Positions 25,611 through 34,791 are shown, counted from the stretch's first letter. The stretch is 64,000 nucleotides of DNA from Olavius algarvensis Delta 4 endosymbiont (GCA_905176665.1 CAJINA010000259.1:150363-214362), one strand, 5' to 3'. The notes: generated by a model from the sequence alone, not told the origin. Made by a program: numbers and translations.

Positions 25611-27702
25611 TTGTCAGGCTCACTGTTCCGATTGCTTGTATGTTGATATTGTTTAAAATCTCATCGTATGACAAAACCGGTAACATCGGTAAGAACCGGT
25701 CGATCAGTTTCTTCATGTGCGACCGGATTGGGGCACTGCATAGCAGGACCGGCTGTTCATAAATTTCGGATACCCTTTCCAGGTTGTCCGAAAGATCCTG
25801 GATAATCATCTGGGCCGCCGCCGGATCGATCGCCAGAAAACTCCCGTGCTGCATCTGTTGAATCGATTCGGACACTGTCGCCTCGACGCCCTGGTCAAGG
25901 GTGAGCGCTGCCAGGCTTTCATCCGCTCCTACGTGCATCTGAGTAATGGTCCGGGTCAGGCACTGGCGGACATATTCCGTCAGCTGTTCCGGATCCTTGG
26001 TGATCGGTGACCAGTCGGACAGGGCTTCCAGGGTCCCGAGCAGATCCCGAACGGGTACCTGCTCACGGAGAAGATTCTGCAATACCCGTACCACACCACC
26101 CAGCGGCAAAAGATTGGGGATCAGTTCTTCGACAACCTTCGGGTGGGTCTCCTTGAGATTGTCCAGCAATTGCTGGGTCTCCTGGCGTCCGAGCAATTCC
26201 CAGGCGTGCCGGCGGATCACATCCGACAGGTGCGTGGTCAGCACCGTTGCCAGATCGACCACCGTGTAGCCCGAAGCTACGGCTCTATCCCGGTTTTCCT
26301 CTTTAATCCAGAGTGCCGGCAGGCCGTAAGTCGGTTCGGTGGTCTTGACACCGGGCAGGTCCTCATCGGCCGGACCGGGATTCATGGCCAGGTAAAAATT
26401 GGTCATCAATTCACCCTGGGCCACCTGGTTGCCGCGTAAGAAAATCCGGTATTCACCGGGCTTTAACTGCATGTTGTCCTGGATATGCACCGACGGAATG
26501 ATCAGGCCGATTTCCTGGGCCATCTGCCGCCGGATCGACTTGACCCGGTCGAGCAGTTCACCATCCTGCTCAATGTCCACCAGCGGTATCAGGCCATACC
26601 CTACTTCTAGGGAGAGAATGTCCAGAGGCGGCAGTGTCTTGACCTTTTCCGGCGGGCTTTCCTGGGCACTGCGAATCTCTTCAACCGCCGCTTCCTCGGC
26701 CACTTCGCGACCGGCCCTGAACAGCATATAGGCCAGGATGCCGCTGATCACCGCCAGCACCATGAACGGCAGGGTGGGCAGTCCCGGCACCAGGCCGAAA
26801 CCCATCAGCACGGCCGAGGCCACCGCGATGGCCATGGGCTGGCCCATGATCTGCCCAACCACTTCATTACCGAGGCTGGTTTCCGCGCCGGCGCGGGTCA
26901 CGATGATACCGGCGGACGTCGAGATGATCAGGGCCGGAATCTGACTGACCAGGCCATCGCCCACGGTCAGCAGGGTATAATTCTGGGCCGCCGCCGCAAA
27001 GGTCATATCCTTTTGAAAAACCCCGATAATCAATCCGCCAACGATATTGATGGCCGTAATGACGATGCCGGCAATGGCATCCCCTTTTACGAATTTGTTG
27101 GCCCCGTCCATGGCCCCGTAATACTCCGATTCCTTTGACAGAACGGCCCGCCTGGTTTTGGCTTCCTCTTCATCGATCAGGCCTGCGTTAAGATCGGCGT
27201 CGATGCTCATCTGTTTGCCGGGCATGGCATCCAGGGTAAAGCGGGCGGCGACTTCCGCAATCCGGCCGGCCCCCTTGACGATGACTAAAAAATTAATCAG
27301 GACCAGGATCAGGAAAACGATGATGCCCACCACATAGTTGCCGCCCACGACGAAGCTGCCGAACGCATGGATCACTTTGCCGGCCGCGGTGGTGCCTTCG
27401 TTGCCGTGCAGGAGAATCAGGCGGGTGGAAGCGACATTGAGTGACAGTCTGAATAGGGTGGTCAAAAGCAGGATAGAGGGAAAAGAAGAGAGTTCCAACG
27501 GTCGGGTGATGTACATGCCGACCAGCAGGATCACCAGCCCCAGGGTGATGTTCATCGAGAGCAGCAGGTCCAGCACAAAGGTGGGCAGCGGGATCAGCAT
27601 GACGCACAGGATACCCACGATGCCCAGCGGCAGAACCAGGTCGCTGTTGTTTGCAAGAAAAGGGAGCCGGGCTACCGGGGATGTATGTCGGACGATTTCC
27701 AT
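25600..27702 (-). CDS. flhA: Flagellar export gate protein FlhA
   Basis: 700 aa, normal length. Residues 15-320 contain eight predicted membrane segments with the conserved FHIPEP-family region (AEVAARFTLDAMPGKQMSIDADLNAGLI in outline). The C-terminal cytoplasmic domain binds export substrates and chaperones. It is the main part of the export gate in the inner membrane. Start at ATG 27702 (MEIVRHTSPVARL). Confidence 0.96.
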   Translation of the reverse strand: MEIVRHTSPVARLPFLANNSDLVLPLGIVGILCVMLIPLPTFVLDLLLSMNITLGLVILLVGMYITRPLELSSFPSILLLTTLFRLSLNVASTRLILLHGNEGTTAAGKVIHAFGSFVVGGNYVVGIIVFLILVLINFLVIVKGAGRIAEVAARFTLDAMPGKQMSIDADLNAGLIDEEEAKTRRAVLSKESEYYGAMDGANKFVKGDAIAGIVITAINIVGGLIIGVFQKDMTFAAAAQNYTLLTVGDGLVSQIPALIISTSAGIIVTRAGAETSLGNEVVGQIMGQPMAIAVASAVLMGFGLVPGLPTLPFMVLAVISGILAYMLFRAGREVAEEAAVEEIRSAQESPPEKVKTLPPLDILSLEVGYGLIPLVDIEQDGELLDRVKSIRRQMAQEIGLIIPSVHIQDNMQLKPGEYRIFLRGNQVAQGELMTNFYLAMNPGPADEDLPGVKTTEPTYGLPALWIKEENRDRAVASGYTVVDLATVLTTHLSDVIRRHAWELLGRQETQQLLDNLKETHPKVVEELIPNLLPLGGVVRVLQNLLREQVPVRDLLGTLEALSDWSPITKDPEQLTEYVRQCLTRTITQMHVGADESLAALTLDQGVEATVSESIQQMQHGSFLAIDPAAAQMIIQDLSDNLERVSEIYEQPVLLCSAPIRSHMKKLIDRFLPMLPVLSYDEILNNINIQAIGTVSLTNAD

Positions 27703-27757
27703 AGGGTTGTGATTCTCCAGTGTCTGGTTTCTGTTTCAGATAGTGGATATGCAGGTT

Positions 27758-28846
27758 CTATGCCTGACTTGCCGGGGATGGCAGCTTGCCTTTCAGCCGG
27801 TAGACGTAGGCCAGCACTTCCGCCACCGCCCTGTAAAGTTCGACCGGAATGGACTGATCGATCTCCACTGTTTTGTACAGGGCCCGGGCCAGCGGTTTCT
27901 CTTCAACCAGCGGGACGTTGTGTTCCCGGGCGATTTCGCGGATCTTGCGGGCAATTTCGCCGGCCCCTTTGGCAACCACCATGGGCGCATCCATCTCGTC
28001 GGCGTCAAATTTCAAGGCAATCGCCAGGCGGGTCGGGTTGGTAATCACGACATCTGCCTCAGGTACGGCCGCCATCATCCGCCGGCGAGCCATCTCCCGC
28101 TGGGCGCTTCTTATGCGGGCTTTAATCTGGGGGTCACCCATTAACTGCTTCTGCTCGTCCTTGACCTCCTGCTTGGTCATCCGCAGTTCCTTCTCGTGCT
28201 GCCAGCGTTGAAAAATGTAATCGGCCGCCGCTAGAAAAATCAGGGCCAGGCAAACGAAAAACCCGATCTGGAAGGTAATCCAGCCGAATTCCTGCAGGAT
28301 GTCGGCAACGGACATCTGCATCAGGTCTGGCATCCGCGGAAGGTTTTTTATGACCAGCAGGTAGGCAATCGATCCAACGGTCACCAGTTTGAGGATCGAC
28401 TTGGGAAGTTCCGCCAAAGTTTTGGCGGAGACCAGGCGCCGAAAACCGCTTATGGGATTCAACTTGGTCAGCTTCGGAGTGATAGTCTCCGTGGAAAAGA
28501 GAAGGCCGATCTGCAGCACGTTCCCGAATACACCGGCCACCAGCACCGCCAGCATGAAAGGCAGCAGGATATATAGTCCGCTTTGCATGCTTAGCGCCAG
28601 CAGGTCGCGCGCAGTCAGAATATCGGTTGGCAGCAGGCCGTTCAGATTGCTGAAAATGCTGTGCATGAACTGCATCAGCGACCGGAGCATCCAACCGCCG
28701 CCAAAAAAGAAAAAGCCCAGAGAGGCCATCAGGATCAGTACCGAGGGGACTTCGCGGCTCATGGCCACCTGCCCTTTTTTGCGGGCGTCGGATCGTTTTT
28801 TAGGCGATGCGGGTTCGGTCCTTTCCTGGTCGGGTTTTTCCGGCAT
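27758..28846 (-). CDS. flhB: Flagellar export switch protein FlhB
   Basis: 362 aa. N-terminal KPDQERTEPASPKKRSDARKKG is the typical basic start, followed by four membrane segments and the cytoplasmic autocleavage domain. The cleavage motif reads N270-P-T-R273 where most FlhB have NPTH. FlhB switches export from rod/hook to filament substrates. The His to Arg change could alter cleavage rate. Operon order fliR-flhB-flhA is standard. Confidence 0.95.
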   Translation of the reverse strand: MPEKPDQERTEPASPKKRSDARKKGQVAMSREVPSVLILMASLGFFFFGGGWMLRSLMQFMHSIFSNLNGLLPTDILTARDLLALSMQSGLYILLPFMLAVLVAGVFGNVLQIGLLFSTETITPKLTKLNPISGFRRLVSAKTLAELPKSILKLVTVGSIAYLLVIKNLPRMPDLMQMSVADILQEFGWITFQIGFFVCLALIFLAAADYIFQRWQHEKELRMTKQEVKDEQKQLMGDPQIKARIRSAQREMARRRMMAAVPEADVVITNPTRLAIALKFDADEMDAPMVVAKGAGEIARKIREIAREHNVPLVEEKPLARALYKTVEIDQSIPVELYRAVAEVLAYVYRLKGKLPSPASQA

Positions 28847-28855
28847 ATGTTTTTC

Positions 28856-29638
28856 CTAAGTCCCCATGGTCCGCATCAACAGCAATACGGATTGCCCCAT
28901 GGTCGCAAACGTCCGGCTGAGGAAATCACCCATGTAAGGCAGGCTCATACCGAGAAAAATCAGGCCGATGGCAATTTTCAAGGGCATGGCGACAATGAAG
29001 ATGTTCATCTGGGGAATGGTCCGGGCCACCAGGCCGAGGGCGGCACTGGTAATGAGCAGCGCAACAATGACCGGCGCCCCGATTTTCAAGGCAACGATGA
29101 ACATGTTCCCGGCCAGGCGAATAATGTGCTGCATGATATCCTGATTGAATCCAAAACCGAAAAGCGGCACAAGCTGGAAGCTTTCCACCATGGCCCGCAG
29201 CATGAACAGGTGGGCATTGATCGATAGAAACACCAGAATCGCGATCAGGTTGTAGAAAGTCGCCAGGATCGGCACCTGGGCACTGGTCGCCGGATCCATG
29301 ACATTGGCAATGGCCATGCCCATCTGGTACCCGGCCATCTGCCCCGCCATCTGGAACCCGGCAAAGAGGGTCCGTACCGCCAGTCCGATCAGAATGCCGA
29401 TCATCAATTCGCAGGCCGCGGCCAGAGCCAGTTCGGGAATAGTGCCGAACAGCGGCCGGACCTGCCCGCTAAGGAGCGGAAAAAGAACGATCGCGACCGC
29501 CATGGCAAAACCGAATTTAAATAGGATGGGAATGGCGCGGCTGTTGAATATCGGCAGGAACATGAAGATGGCGTCCACCCGCAGAAAGATGAAAAGTAAA
29601 AGCTGCAGTTGGGGCATCTGGACGGATAGGGATAGCAT
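28856..29638 (-). CDS. fliR: Flagellar export protein FliR
   Basis: 260 aa, with six or so membrane segments. FLRVDAIFMFLPIFNSRAIPILFKFGFA and GFQMAGQMAGYQMGMAIANVMDP (in outline) are conserved FliR regions. It belongs to the FliPQR export channel. Its stop lies 9 bp before flhB. Upstream is a 250-bp gap with short sequence repeats that separates it from fliQ. Confidence 0.94.
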   Translation of the reverse strand: MLSLSVQMPQLQLLLFIFLRVDAIFMFLPIFNSRAIPILFKFGFAMAVAIVLFPLLSGQVRPLFGTIPELALAAACELMIGILIGLAVRTLFAGFQMAGQMAGYQMGMAIANVMDPATSAQVPILATFYNLIAILVFLSINAHLFMLRAMVESFQLVPLFGFGFNQDIMQHIIRLAGNMFIVALKIGAPVIVALLITSAALGLVARTIPQMNIFIVAMPLKIAIGLIFLGMSLPYMGDFLSRTFATMGQSVLLLMRTMGT

Positions 29639-29768
29639 GTTCTTTTATTTACCGTTTTTATTGTTTTTCTTGCTCTGAAGCTGCACCATAATCTCTTCGC
29701 CGGTATGAGTCCGGAATCGAGATGAAGCGTTGAATTTAGATCTCGACTTTCGGTTATCATGGCGGTTC

Positions 29769-29870
29769 TGGTCTCATATCGGTATCGAAATCGAAATCGC
29801 TATCGAAAATCGGTGTCAGCATGACATTTTAGAACCGATTCCGATCCCGAAACCGATAGCGATTTCGACT
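29769..29870. repeat. Degenerate ATCGAA/ATCGAT hexamer repeats with inverted arrangement
   Basis: Between fliQ and fliR, the left arm is built of ATCGAA-like units (29779-29813) and the right arm of the complementary units (29834-29869). A 14-bp core, CGAAATCGCTATCG, is perfectly inverted at 29792-29805 and 29854-29867. The gap interrupts an otherwise tight operon. It could form a cruciform or RNA hairpin; no coding sense was found. Reported as a repeat, function unknown. Confidence 0.7.
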
Positions 29871-29889
29871 ACGGCTCTAATCGGCATCC

Positions 29890-30159
29890 TCAGCGGATAT
29901 ACATGGGAATACTGCCAAACAGGTTATTGACGAAATCGATCATCAACTGCAGCATCCAGGGAAAGAACATCAATAAGGCCAGGGCAACCACCAGCATTTT
30001 CGGGATGAAGGTCATGGTCATCTCGTTGAGCTGGGTCACGGACTGAAAAAGACTGACCAGCAGACCGACCACCAGGCCGGAAAGCAGCATGGGGGCGGCC
30101 AGTAAAATAGCAGTCTTGATGGCACTGATGAATATTCCGGTGACGATTTCCGGTGTCAT
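29890..30159 (-). CDS. fliQ: Flagellar export protein FliQ
   Basis: 89 aa, normal length, with two membrane helices (TAILLAAPMLLSGLVVGLLVSLF and LVVALALLMFFPWMLQLMIDF in outline) and the conserved FQSVTQLNEMTMTFIPK loop. It is part of the FliPQR channel. It starts 17 bp after fliP. Confidence 0.94.
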   Translation of the reverse strand: MTPEIVTGIFISAIKTAILLAAPMLLSGLVVGLLVSLFQSVTQLNEMTMTFIPKMLVVALALLMFFPWMLQLMIDFVNNLFGSIPMYIR

Positions 30160-30175
30160 GGTTTGTTTTCTCCAG

Positions 30176-30946
30176 TTACAAAAAGCTTTTGACCAGGGAC
30201 CCGATAATCAGGTACCACCCATCGGCGAGCACAAAGAGCATCAGTTTAAACGGCAGGGAGACCATCACCGGCGGCAGCATCATCATCCCCATGGACAACA
30301 GCACGCTGGCCACCACCATGTCGACGATCAGAAAGGGCACATAGAGTAAAAGCCCGACCTGAAAGGCTGTTTTGACCTCACTGATGATAAAGGCCGGAAT
30401 CAGCACCGTCAGCGGCACATCGTTCATGGTCCGGGGCCGGTCGATTCGTGAAATCTCGACAAACAGGGCCAGTTCCTTCTCTTTGGTCTGTTTGAACATG
30501 AACTGCCGTACCGGTTTCACAGCGTTTTCAAAAGCCTGGTCCCGGCTGATGGATTCATTGAGGTACGGCTGCAGGGCATTGGTGTTTACCGCCTGCCAGA
30601 TCGGCGTCATGATGAATACGGTCAGAAACAGCGCAATCCCGATGATCACCTGGTTGGGAGGCATCTGGTGGGTGCCCATGGCCTGGCGCAGCAAAGACAG
30701 CACCATGACGATCCGAGTGAAGGAGGTCAACATGATCAAGATGGCCGGCGCCAGGGACAGCACCGTCATCAGCAGGAAGATCTCCATGATAACGGCGGGT
30801 TTGCCCAGACCGTCGCTGGGGTCGATTCCGACACTTAAAAAATTGCGGATCTGGGTTCCGTTTTCCGCGTAGCACTCCGCCGGCCCGCCGATCAAAAAAA
30901 TGACGGCCAGAACCAGAAAGCATCCGCTTTGTATGATTTGTCTGCG
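30176..30946 (-). CDS. fliP: Flagellar export protein FliP
   Basis: 256 aa from ATG 30946 (MRRQIIQSGCFLVL, a cleavable signal). The conserved regions LLMTVLSLAPAILIMLTSFTRIVMVLSLLRQAMG and ELALFVEISRI are present. An upstream ATG at 31009 would add 21 residues, but it lies upstream of the start predicted from the sigma54 element at 31011-31025, so 30946 is chosen. FliP forms the core of the export channel. A dedicated promoter splits the fliLMNO and fliPQR parts. Confidence 0.94.
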   Translation of the reverse strand, partial: RRQIIQSGCFLVLAVIFLIGGPAECYAENGTQIRNFLSVGIDPSDGLGKPAVIMEIFLLMTVLSLAPAILIMLTSFTRIVMVLSLLRQAMGTHQMPPNQVIIGIALFLTVFIMTPIWQAVNTNALQPYLNESISRDQAFENAVKPVRQFMFKQTKEKELALFVEISRIDRPRTMNDVPLTVLIPAFIISEVKTAFQVGLLLYVPFLIVDMVVASVLLSMGMMMLPPVMVSLPFKLMLFVLADGWYLIIGSLVKSFL

Positions 30947-31010
30947 CATAGAGCTTTGGTTGCTTATCCCTCTGTAATGGTTGACGGCTGTCGATCTTAA
31001 CAGGATCATC

Positions 31011-31025
31011 GCAATAGCTATGCCA
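31011..31025 (-). promoter_or_regulatory. Sigma54 promoter of fliP
   Basis: Minus strand TGGCATAGCTATTGC, with GG-N10-GC spacing and TGGCA/TTGC both matching. The predicted start is near 30999, about 50 bases before the preferred fliP ATG. The surrounding gap of 245 bp between fliO and fliP holds no other gene. Confidence 0.75.
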
Positions 31026-31254
31026 AGCTGGCCCAGTGCGGCGGCACCCCAACCTTTTCAATTACAATTTGAAAAATATAATTCATATTTTCAGGTATTT
31101 ACCGTGATAACCCGATATACGGAATATGGGGGGAGGCTGCAGGTTGAACGCTGGTTTCGGCTGCCAAAGCATTGACAGCGGCGGTTGGAATTCTGACGCC
31201 GTGAATATTGCGGCGCTTGTGTCAACCGGGGATGCAGGGCTGGGAATTGAGCAG

Positions 31255-31614
31255 CTAATCCTGGGTGGATTTACTGCCGAATCGGTTTAGCAGGTTGGAG
31301 AAAGTGGGTTGGGTCGGCTGGGCGGACAATTCGGCGACCAGCGTTTGATCTTCGATCTTGCTGAGCAATGTCAGGTTGTCGCCGGTAATTCCCACCACGA
31401 GTATATCACCGGGCACCTGGATCAGCGCGATGCTTTTTTTCGGTGCCAACGGCCGGGTGCTCAGGACATTGATCAACTGTCGGCCGGACACCGGGCCGGC
31501 AGACCGGGTAACCCGTTTGAACAGTAACAGCACGCCGGCAGCCCCGCCGGCCATGAGCAGAAGGAAGCCCAGCATTTTTACAAGAGTGGTGGTGAACTCG
31601 GGGTCGCTTGTCAT
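31255..31614 (-). CDS. fliO: Flagellar protein FliO
   Basis: 119 aa. One membrane segment near the N-terminus (MLGFLLLMAGGAAGVLLLF) is followed by a basic cytoplasmic domain (LINVLSTRPLAPKKSIALIQVPGDILVVGIT in outline), the FliO pattern. FliO helps FliP assemble. Its ATG overlaps the fliN stop by 4 bases. Confidence 0.88.
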   Translation of the reverse strand: MTSDPEFTTTLVKMLGFLLLMAGGAAGVLLLFKRVTRSAGPVSGRQLINVLSTRPLAPKKSIALIQVPGDILVVGITGDNLTLLSKIEDQTLVAELSAQPTQPTFSNLLNRFGSKSTQD

Positions 31615-32012
31615 TTGAGTTTCTTGATACGCTCCATGGGGCTTACAATTTCAGTCAGCCGGATACCGTAATTTTCATTGACCGATACGACCTCACCCCT
31701 GGCAATCAGTTTCTGGTTGGCCATGATTTCCAGGGTTTCTCCGGTGGCCTTGTGCAGTTCGATGACCGACCCCTGACCCAGTTTGAGCAGATCGTGAATC
31801 AACATATTGGTTCTGCCCAGCTCGACAGTAATCTGCAAGGGTATATCAAGAATAAACTCAAGACTCTCTTCAATAGAAGCCTTCTGGTCATCTGGTGCAG
31901 CGCCCTGTCCGCTATTTTGCCCGGCCGCGTTCACGGCACCCTGACCGCCCGGGGCTTGCAGGGCGGGGTTTTCCGTGTTGCCGGTCTCGATTGTTTCGCT
32001 ATCTGCCATCAT
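31611..32012 (-). CDS. fliN: Flagellar motor switch protein FliN
   Basis: 133 aa. The C-terminal SpoA domain (FILDIPLQITVELGRTNMLIHDLLKLGQGSVIEL in outline, then ANQKLIARGEVVSVNENYGIRLTEI) is complete. The N-terminal 50 residues are Ala/Gln/Gly rich and disordered. FliN lies at the base of the C-ring and also binds FliH. It overlaps fliO. Confidence 0.95.
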   Translation of the reverse strand: MMADSETIETGNTENPALQAPGGQGAVNAAGQNSGQGAAPDDQKASIEESLEFILDIPLQITVELGRTNMLIHDLLKLGQGSVIELHKATGETLEIMANQKLIARGEVVSVNENYGIRLTEIVSPMERIKKLK

Positions 32013-32043
32013 CAGCGTCCTTTCCTTTCTACCTGACGAACCA

Positions 32044-33012
32044 TCATTTTATCATTTTCGTTAACTGCACGGCCCGATTACCCTTCACGATACCGGGTAA
32101 GCCTTTGTACTTCGGCACATGTTCTATATTGATGTTCAACGGATCGGCCGGCCCCTTGTCCAGCCGGATGACATCGTCGACCTTCATATTCAGCAGATCA
32201 CGAACCGTCTGGTGGGTCCGGCCCAGTTCGGAGACGACCGTTACATCGGTCTGCCTGATCAGGGCCTGCAACTGCGAACTGAAGGCATCCTCCAGATCCT
32301 TTTCGCGCAGGTACTTCGAAGAGAGTTTGTCCTTGATCGGCTCCAGCATCCGGTAGGAGACGCACAGGTGCATGTTGCCAGAAAATTCGGCTCCGGTTAC
32401 CGAAAGGACAATGACAATCAGAAGATCTTCCGGGCTGACCAGGTGGACATACTCGGGTTTGGTTTCCGTTTTTTTCAGGTTCACCTTTACGGGGAACACG
32501 ATCTGCCAGGCTTTTTCAAGATCACTGAATATTTCGATCGAAAACTTGGACATCATCCGCTTTTCAATGAACGTAAACTCCCGGAGGTCTTCGAAAGGCT
32601 TGCCGTCACCACCGAACATGCAGTCTATCAGGGAATAGACCAGGCTCGGTTCGATGGCCAGCAGGGAAGAACCGATCAAAGGTTCCATGGTGAAGGCCGC
32701 AAAACTGGTCGGATTGGAAAAAGCCTGAATGAATTCACCGTATTTCACCATTTCCGTGGAAACCATTTCCACACCGATGGGTTTGTGCAAAGAGGCGCTC
32801 ATGGTCGTTTCCAACAGGCTCGAGAATTTGTCGTAAACCTCCTCGAGGGCGTAAAACTGGTGGCGCAGCATGGCCCCCTGGGCCATGAGATCGTATTCTT
32901 TTACTTCAACTTCCTTGTGTGCCGGCGCGTCGAACTCAAATTCGACATCTCCCTGGTCCATGGCGCCCAACAGCGCATCAATTTCTTCCTGGGATAGTAC
33001 ATTTTCCGACAT
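32044..33012 (-). CDS. fliM: Flagellar motor switch protein FliM
   Basis: 322 aa. LSQEEIDALLGAMDQGD at the N-terminus is the CheY-P binding motif. The middle domain shows MFGGDGKPFED and the C-terminal SpoA domain ends the protein. FliM receives the CheY signal in the C-ring. It starts 11 bp after fliL. Confidence 0.95.
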   Translation of the reverse strand: MSENVLSQEEIDALLGAMDQGDVEFEFDAPAHKEVEVKEYDLMAQGAMLRHQFYALEEVYDKFSSLLETTMSASLHKPIGVEMVSTEMVKYGEFIQAFSNPTSFAAFTMEPLIGSSLLAIEPSLVYSLIDCMFGGDGKPFEDLREFTFIEKRMMSKFSIEIFSDLEKAWQIVFPVKVNLKKTETKPEYVHLVSPEDLLIVIVLSVTGAEFSGNMHLCVSYRMLEPIKDKLSSKYLREKDLEDAFSSQLQALIRQTDVTVVSELGRTHQTVRDLLNMKVDDVIRLDKGPADPLNINIEHVPKYKGLPGIVKGNRAVQLTKMIK

Positions 33013-33023
33013 GGCAACCTCGA

Positions 33024-33494
33024 CTATTGGATGACAAACTCGGTGAAATAAATATTGGTCACCTCACCGGTCGTCATAAAACTGTTGATTTCGTCGATCA
33101 ACTGGTCCCGCAATGCCAATTTACCGTCCACGGTATTGATATCCTCGGCTTTTTTGCTGGGCAGGATCATCAGCATGGCATTGCGAACCTGCGGCAGCCG
33201 CTGGTCAAGCTCCGTGTGCAGCACCTCGTCGGTCAGTTCCAGTTCCATGGTAACCCGCAGGTACCGGTTGCCGCCGGCCTCGGCCAGATTCACCACGAAG
33301 GAATCCAGGGAGTACATGGGACCGATGGTATCCGGCTCCTCTTCACCCTCCGCACCTTCCTCGGTGGCGACCGTTTCCGTTCCGGCCACATTCATTTGCG
33401 CCATTTTGCTCCAGAGCATGTAAAATCCACCGCCGATAGCAGCCATGAATATAATCACGGCAATACCAATGATGATGATGGCTTTCTTTGACAT
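33024..33494 (-). CDS. fliL: Flagellar basal body protein FliL
   Basis: 156 aa. One N-terminal membrane helix (AIIIIGIAVIIFMAAIGGGFYML) is followed by the FliL periplasmic domain (DSFVVNLAEAGGNRYLRVTMELEL) and the end (GEVTNIYFTEFVIQ). FliL supports the stator units; motA and motB, often adjacent, are not here. GGAGGACC precedes the ATG. Confidence 0.93.
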   Translation of the reverse strand: MSKKAIIIIGIAVIIFMAAIGGGFYMLWSKMAQMNVAGTETVATEEGAEGEEEPDTIGPMYSLDSFVVNLAEAGGNRYLRVTMELELTDEVLHTELDQRLPQVRNAMLMILPSKKAEDINTVDGKLALRDQLIDEINSFMTTGEVTNIYFTEFVIQ

Positions 33495-33617
33495 TTAGGT
33501 CCTCCCCGGGTCCCGACCATCGGAAACCGATTAAGGGTGTGATCAATTTTCCGGAACCGGCATTTAATTTGGCAATGTTGCCGGTCCACGCAGAACCGTA
33601 CTCCACTAAAATGTTTA

Positions 33618-33632
33618 GCAAGAACGATGCCA
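33618..33632 (-). promoter_or_regulatory. Sigma54 promoter of fliL
   Basis: Minus strand TGGCATCGTTCTTGC, a near-consensus -24/-12 pair with GG-N10-GC spacing. The predicted start is near 33606, giving a leader of about 110 bases before fliL. It should drive fliLMNO. Confidence 0.75.
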
Positions 33633-33883
33633 TCATCGGCGGACAGAACGGAATGTTGTCGGTTTTCAAGTGTCTGCCCCAGGTCAGGTGCCAACGATAT
33701 AGAATTTAAACAATTGAATTTTTTGCATTAATCATCAATTTAAGGACAACAGTGAATGGCAGGGCGGTCGGCAGGCCACAGGAACGGGTGTGGATGGGAT
33801 ACAGCAAGGTTGTCAATGCTTTGACGATTGGACCGCCGACAGGACAACCCGTTATCCCGCGGAAAACGAACGGCCCTTCCGCA

Positions 33884-33906
33884 CGCAGGCCCGGTGCGGG
33901 CCTGCG
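33884..33906. repeat. Perfect 10-bp hairpin downstream of flgE
   Basis: CGCAGGCCCG and CGGGCCTGCG flank a 3-base loop. An outer 7-bp inverted pair (GTTATCC at 33851, GGATAAC at 33914) surrounds it. There is no T-run on either side, so it is not a standard intrinsic terminator; RNA 3'-end protection is possible. Confidence 0.6.
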
Positions 33907-33957
33907 GTGCAGCAGGATAACCAAATGGGTTGCTACAGCTTCAAAGACCGGTGATGA

Positions 33958-34791
33958 TTACCGTTTCATGCCAATCAGCGAGGTCAGGATCTCGTCACTG
34001 GTAGTGATCACTTTGGCATTGGCCTGGAATGCCTTCTGGGTAACGATCATCTTGGAAAACTCACTGGCAATATCCACATTGGACATCTCCAGATTCTGGG
34101 CAATGACCTTTCCCAGGCCGGACACGCCGGAAACGCCGCCGGTAGCGGACAGCGGGGCCCCCGAATCATTGGACTGGGCATAGAGGTTGCCGCCTTTCTT
34201 GGTCAGTCCCAGGAGATTCGGGAAATTGTACAGGGAGACCTGCCAGAGATTTTCCTTGGCGCCGCTCGCTTTGTTGATGCCGGTAATGATCCCGTCATTT
34301 TCCATGGCGTAATCCCGGTGGGTCGCCCCAGCAGTCACGTCTACCTGGATGTTCACCGGGGCCGCCGCCGGGGGCGAGGCCGGGAAACCGCCGGTGATGT
34401 CATACCCCTGCACGATCTGGTCACCCGGGTTGACGAAGTAGCCATTGCCGTCGAACACGAAGTTGCCGGCCCGGGTGTAAAACAGTTCGATACCCGTGGG
34501 ACCGCCTTCACGAACCTGGAAAAACCCCTGGCCGGAAATGGCCAGGTCCGTAGGATTGCCGGTCGGCTCCAGGGAGCCCTGGGCCAACTGCTCGGTAATC
34601 CCTGCCGGGGCAACGCCGGCTCCGGGATTGAAGCCGGATCCGCCGGTGGTTTCGTTGAGCAGGTTGGCAAACTGGACGGTTGAGCCCTTGAAGGCGGTGG
34701 TGGTGACGTTGGCGATATTGTCGCCGATGACCGTCATGGTGTCTTTCTGAATGCCTAAACCGGAAATCGCGGTAAATAATGAACCTATCAT
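33958..34791 (-). CDS. flgE: Short flagellar hook protein (FlgE family)
   Basis: 277 aa. The N-terminus (MIGSLFTAISGLGIQKDTMTVIGDNIANVTTTAFKG in outline) and C-terminus (NLEMSNVDIASEFSKMIVTQKAFQANAKVITTSDEIL in outline) are the hook/rod type. Its place after flgD points to FlgE. At 277 aa it is much shorter than most hook proteins (about 400 aa or more), so the outer D2 domain is reduced or missing. It could be another hook-basal body protein, with the main hook protein encoded elsewhere. Confidence 0.78.
   Translation of the reverse strand: MIGSLFTAISGLGIQKDTMTVIGDNIANVTTTAFKGSTVQFANLLNETTGGSGFNPGAGVAPAGITEQLAQGSLEPTGNPTDLAISGQGFFQVREGGPTGIELFYTRAGNFVFDGNGYFVNPGDQIVQGYDITGGFPASPPAAAPVNIQVDVTAGATHRDYAMENDGIITGINKASGAKENLWQVSLYNFPNLLGLTKKGGNLYAQSNDSGAPLSATGGVSGVSGLGKVIAQNLEMSNVDIASEFSKMIVTQKAFQANAKVITTSDEILTSLIGMKR

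Larger units (their letters stand above)
33495..33957. other. 463-bp gene-free stretch between flgE and fliL
   Basis: No supported gene was found; the small open frames here have no recognisable features. The stretch holds the sigma54 element of fliL (33618-33632), a GGCAA/TTGCC inverted pair near 33571, and a strong hairpin at 33884-33906. motA/motB genes, which occupy this place in some relatives, are absent. Confidence 0.6.

Noticed and set aside
24589..25656. 355-codon plus-strand frame opposite flhF
   Set aside because: Antisense shadow of the GTPase domain, with Arg/Ser/Pro-rich composition typical of noncoding frames.
32119..32997. 292-codon plus-strand frame opposite fliM
   Set aside because: Antisense shadow of fliM; no start signal and no family resemblance.
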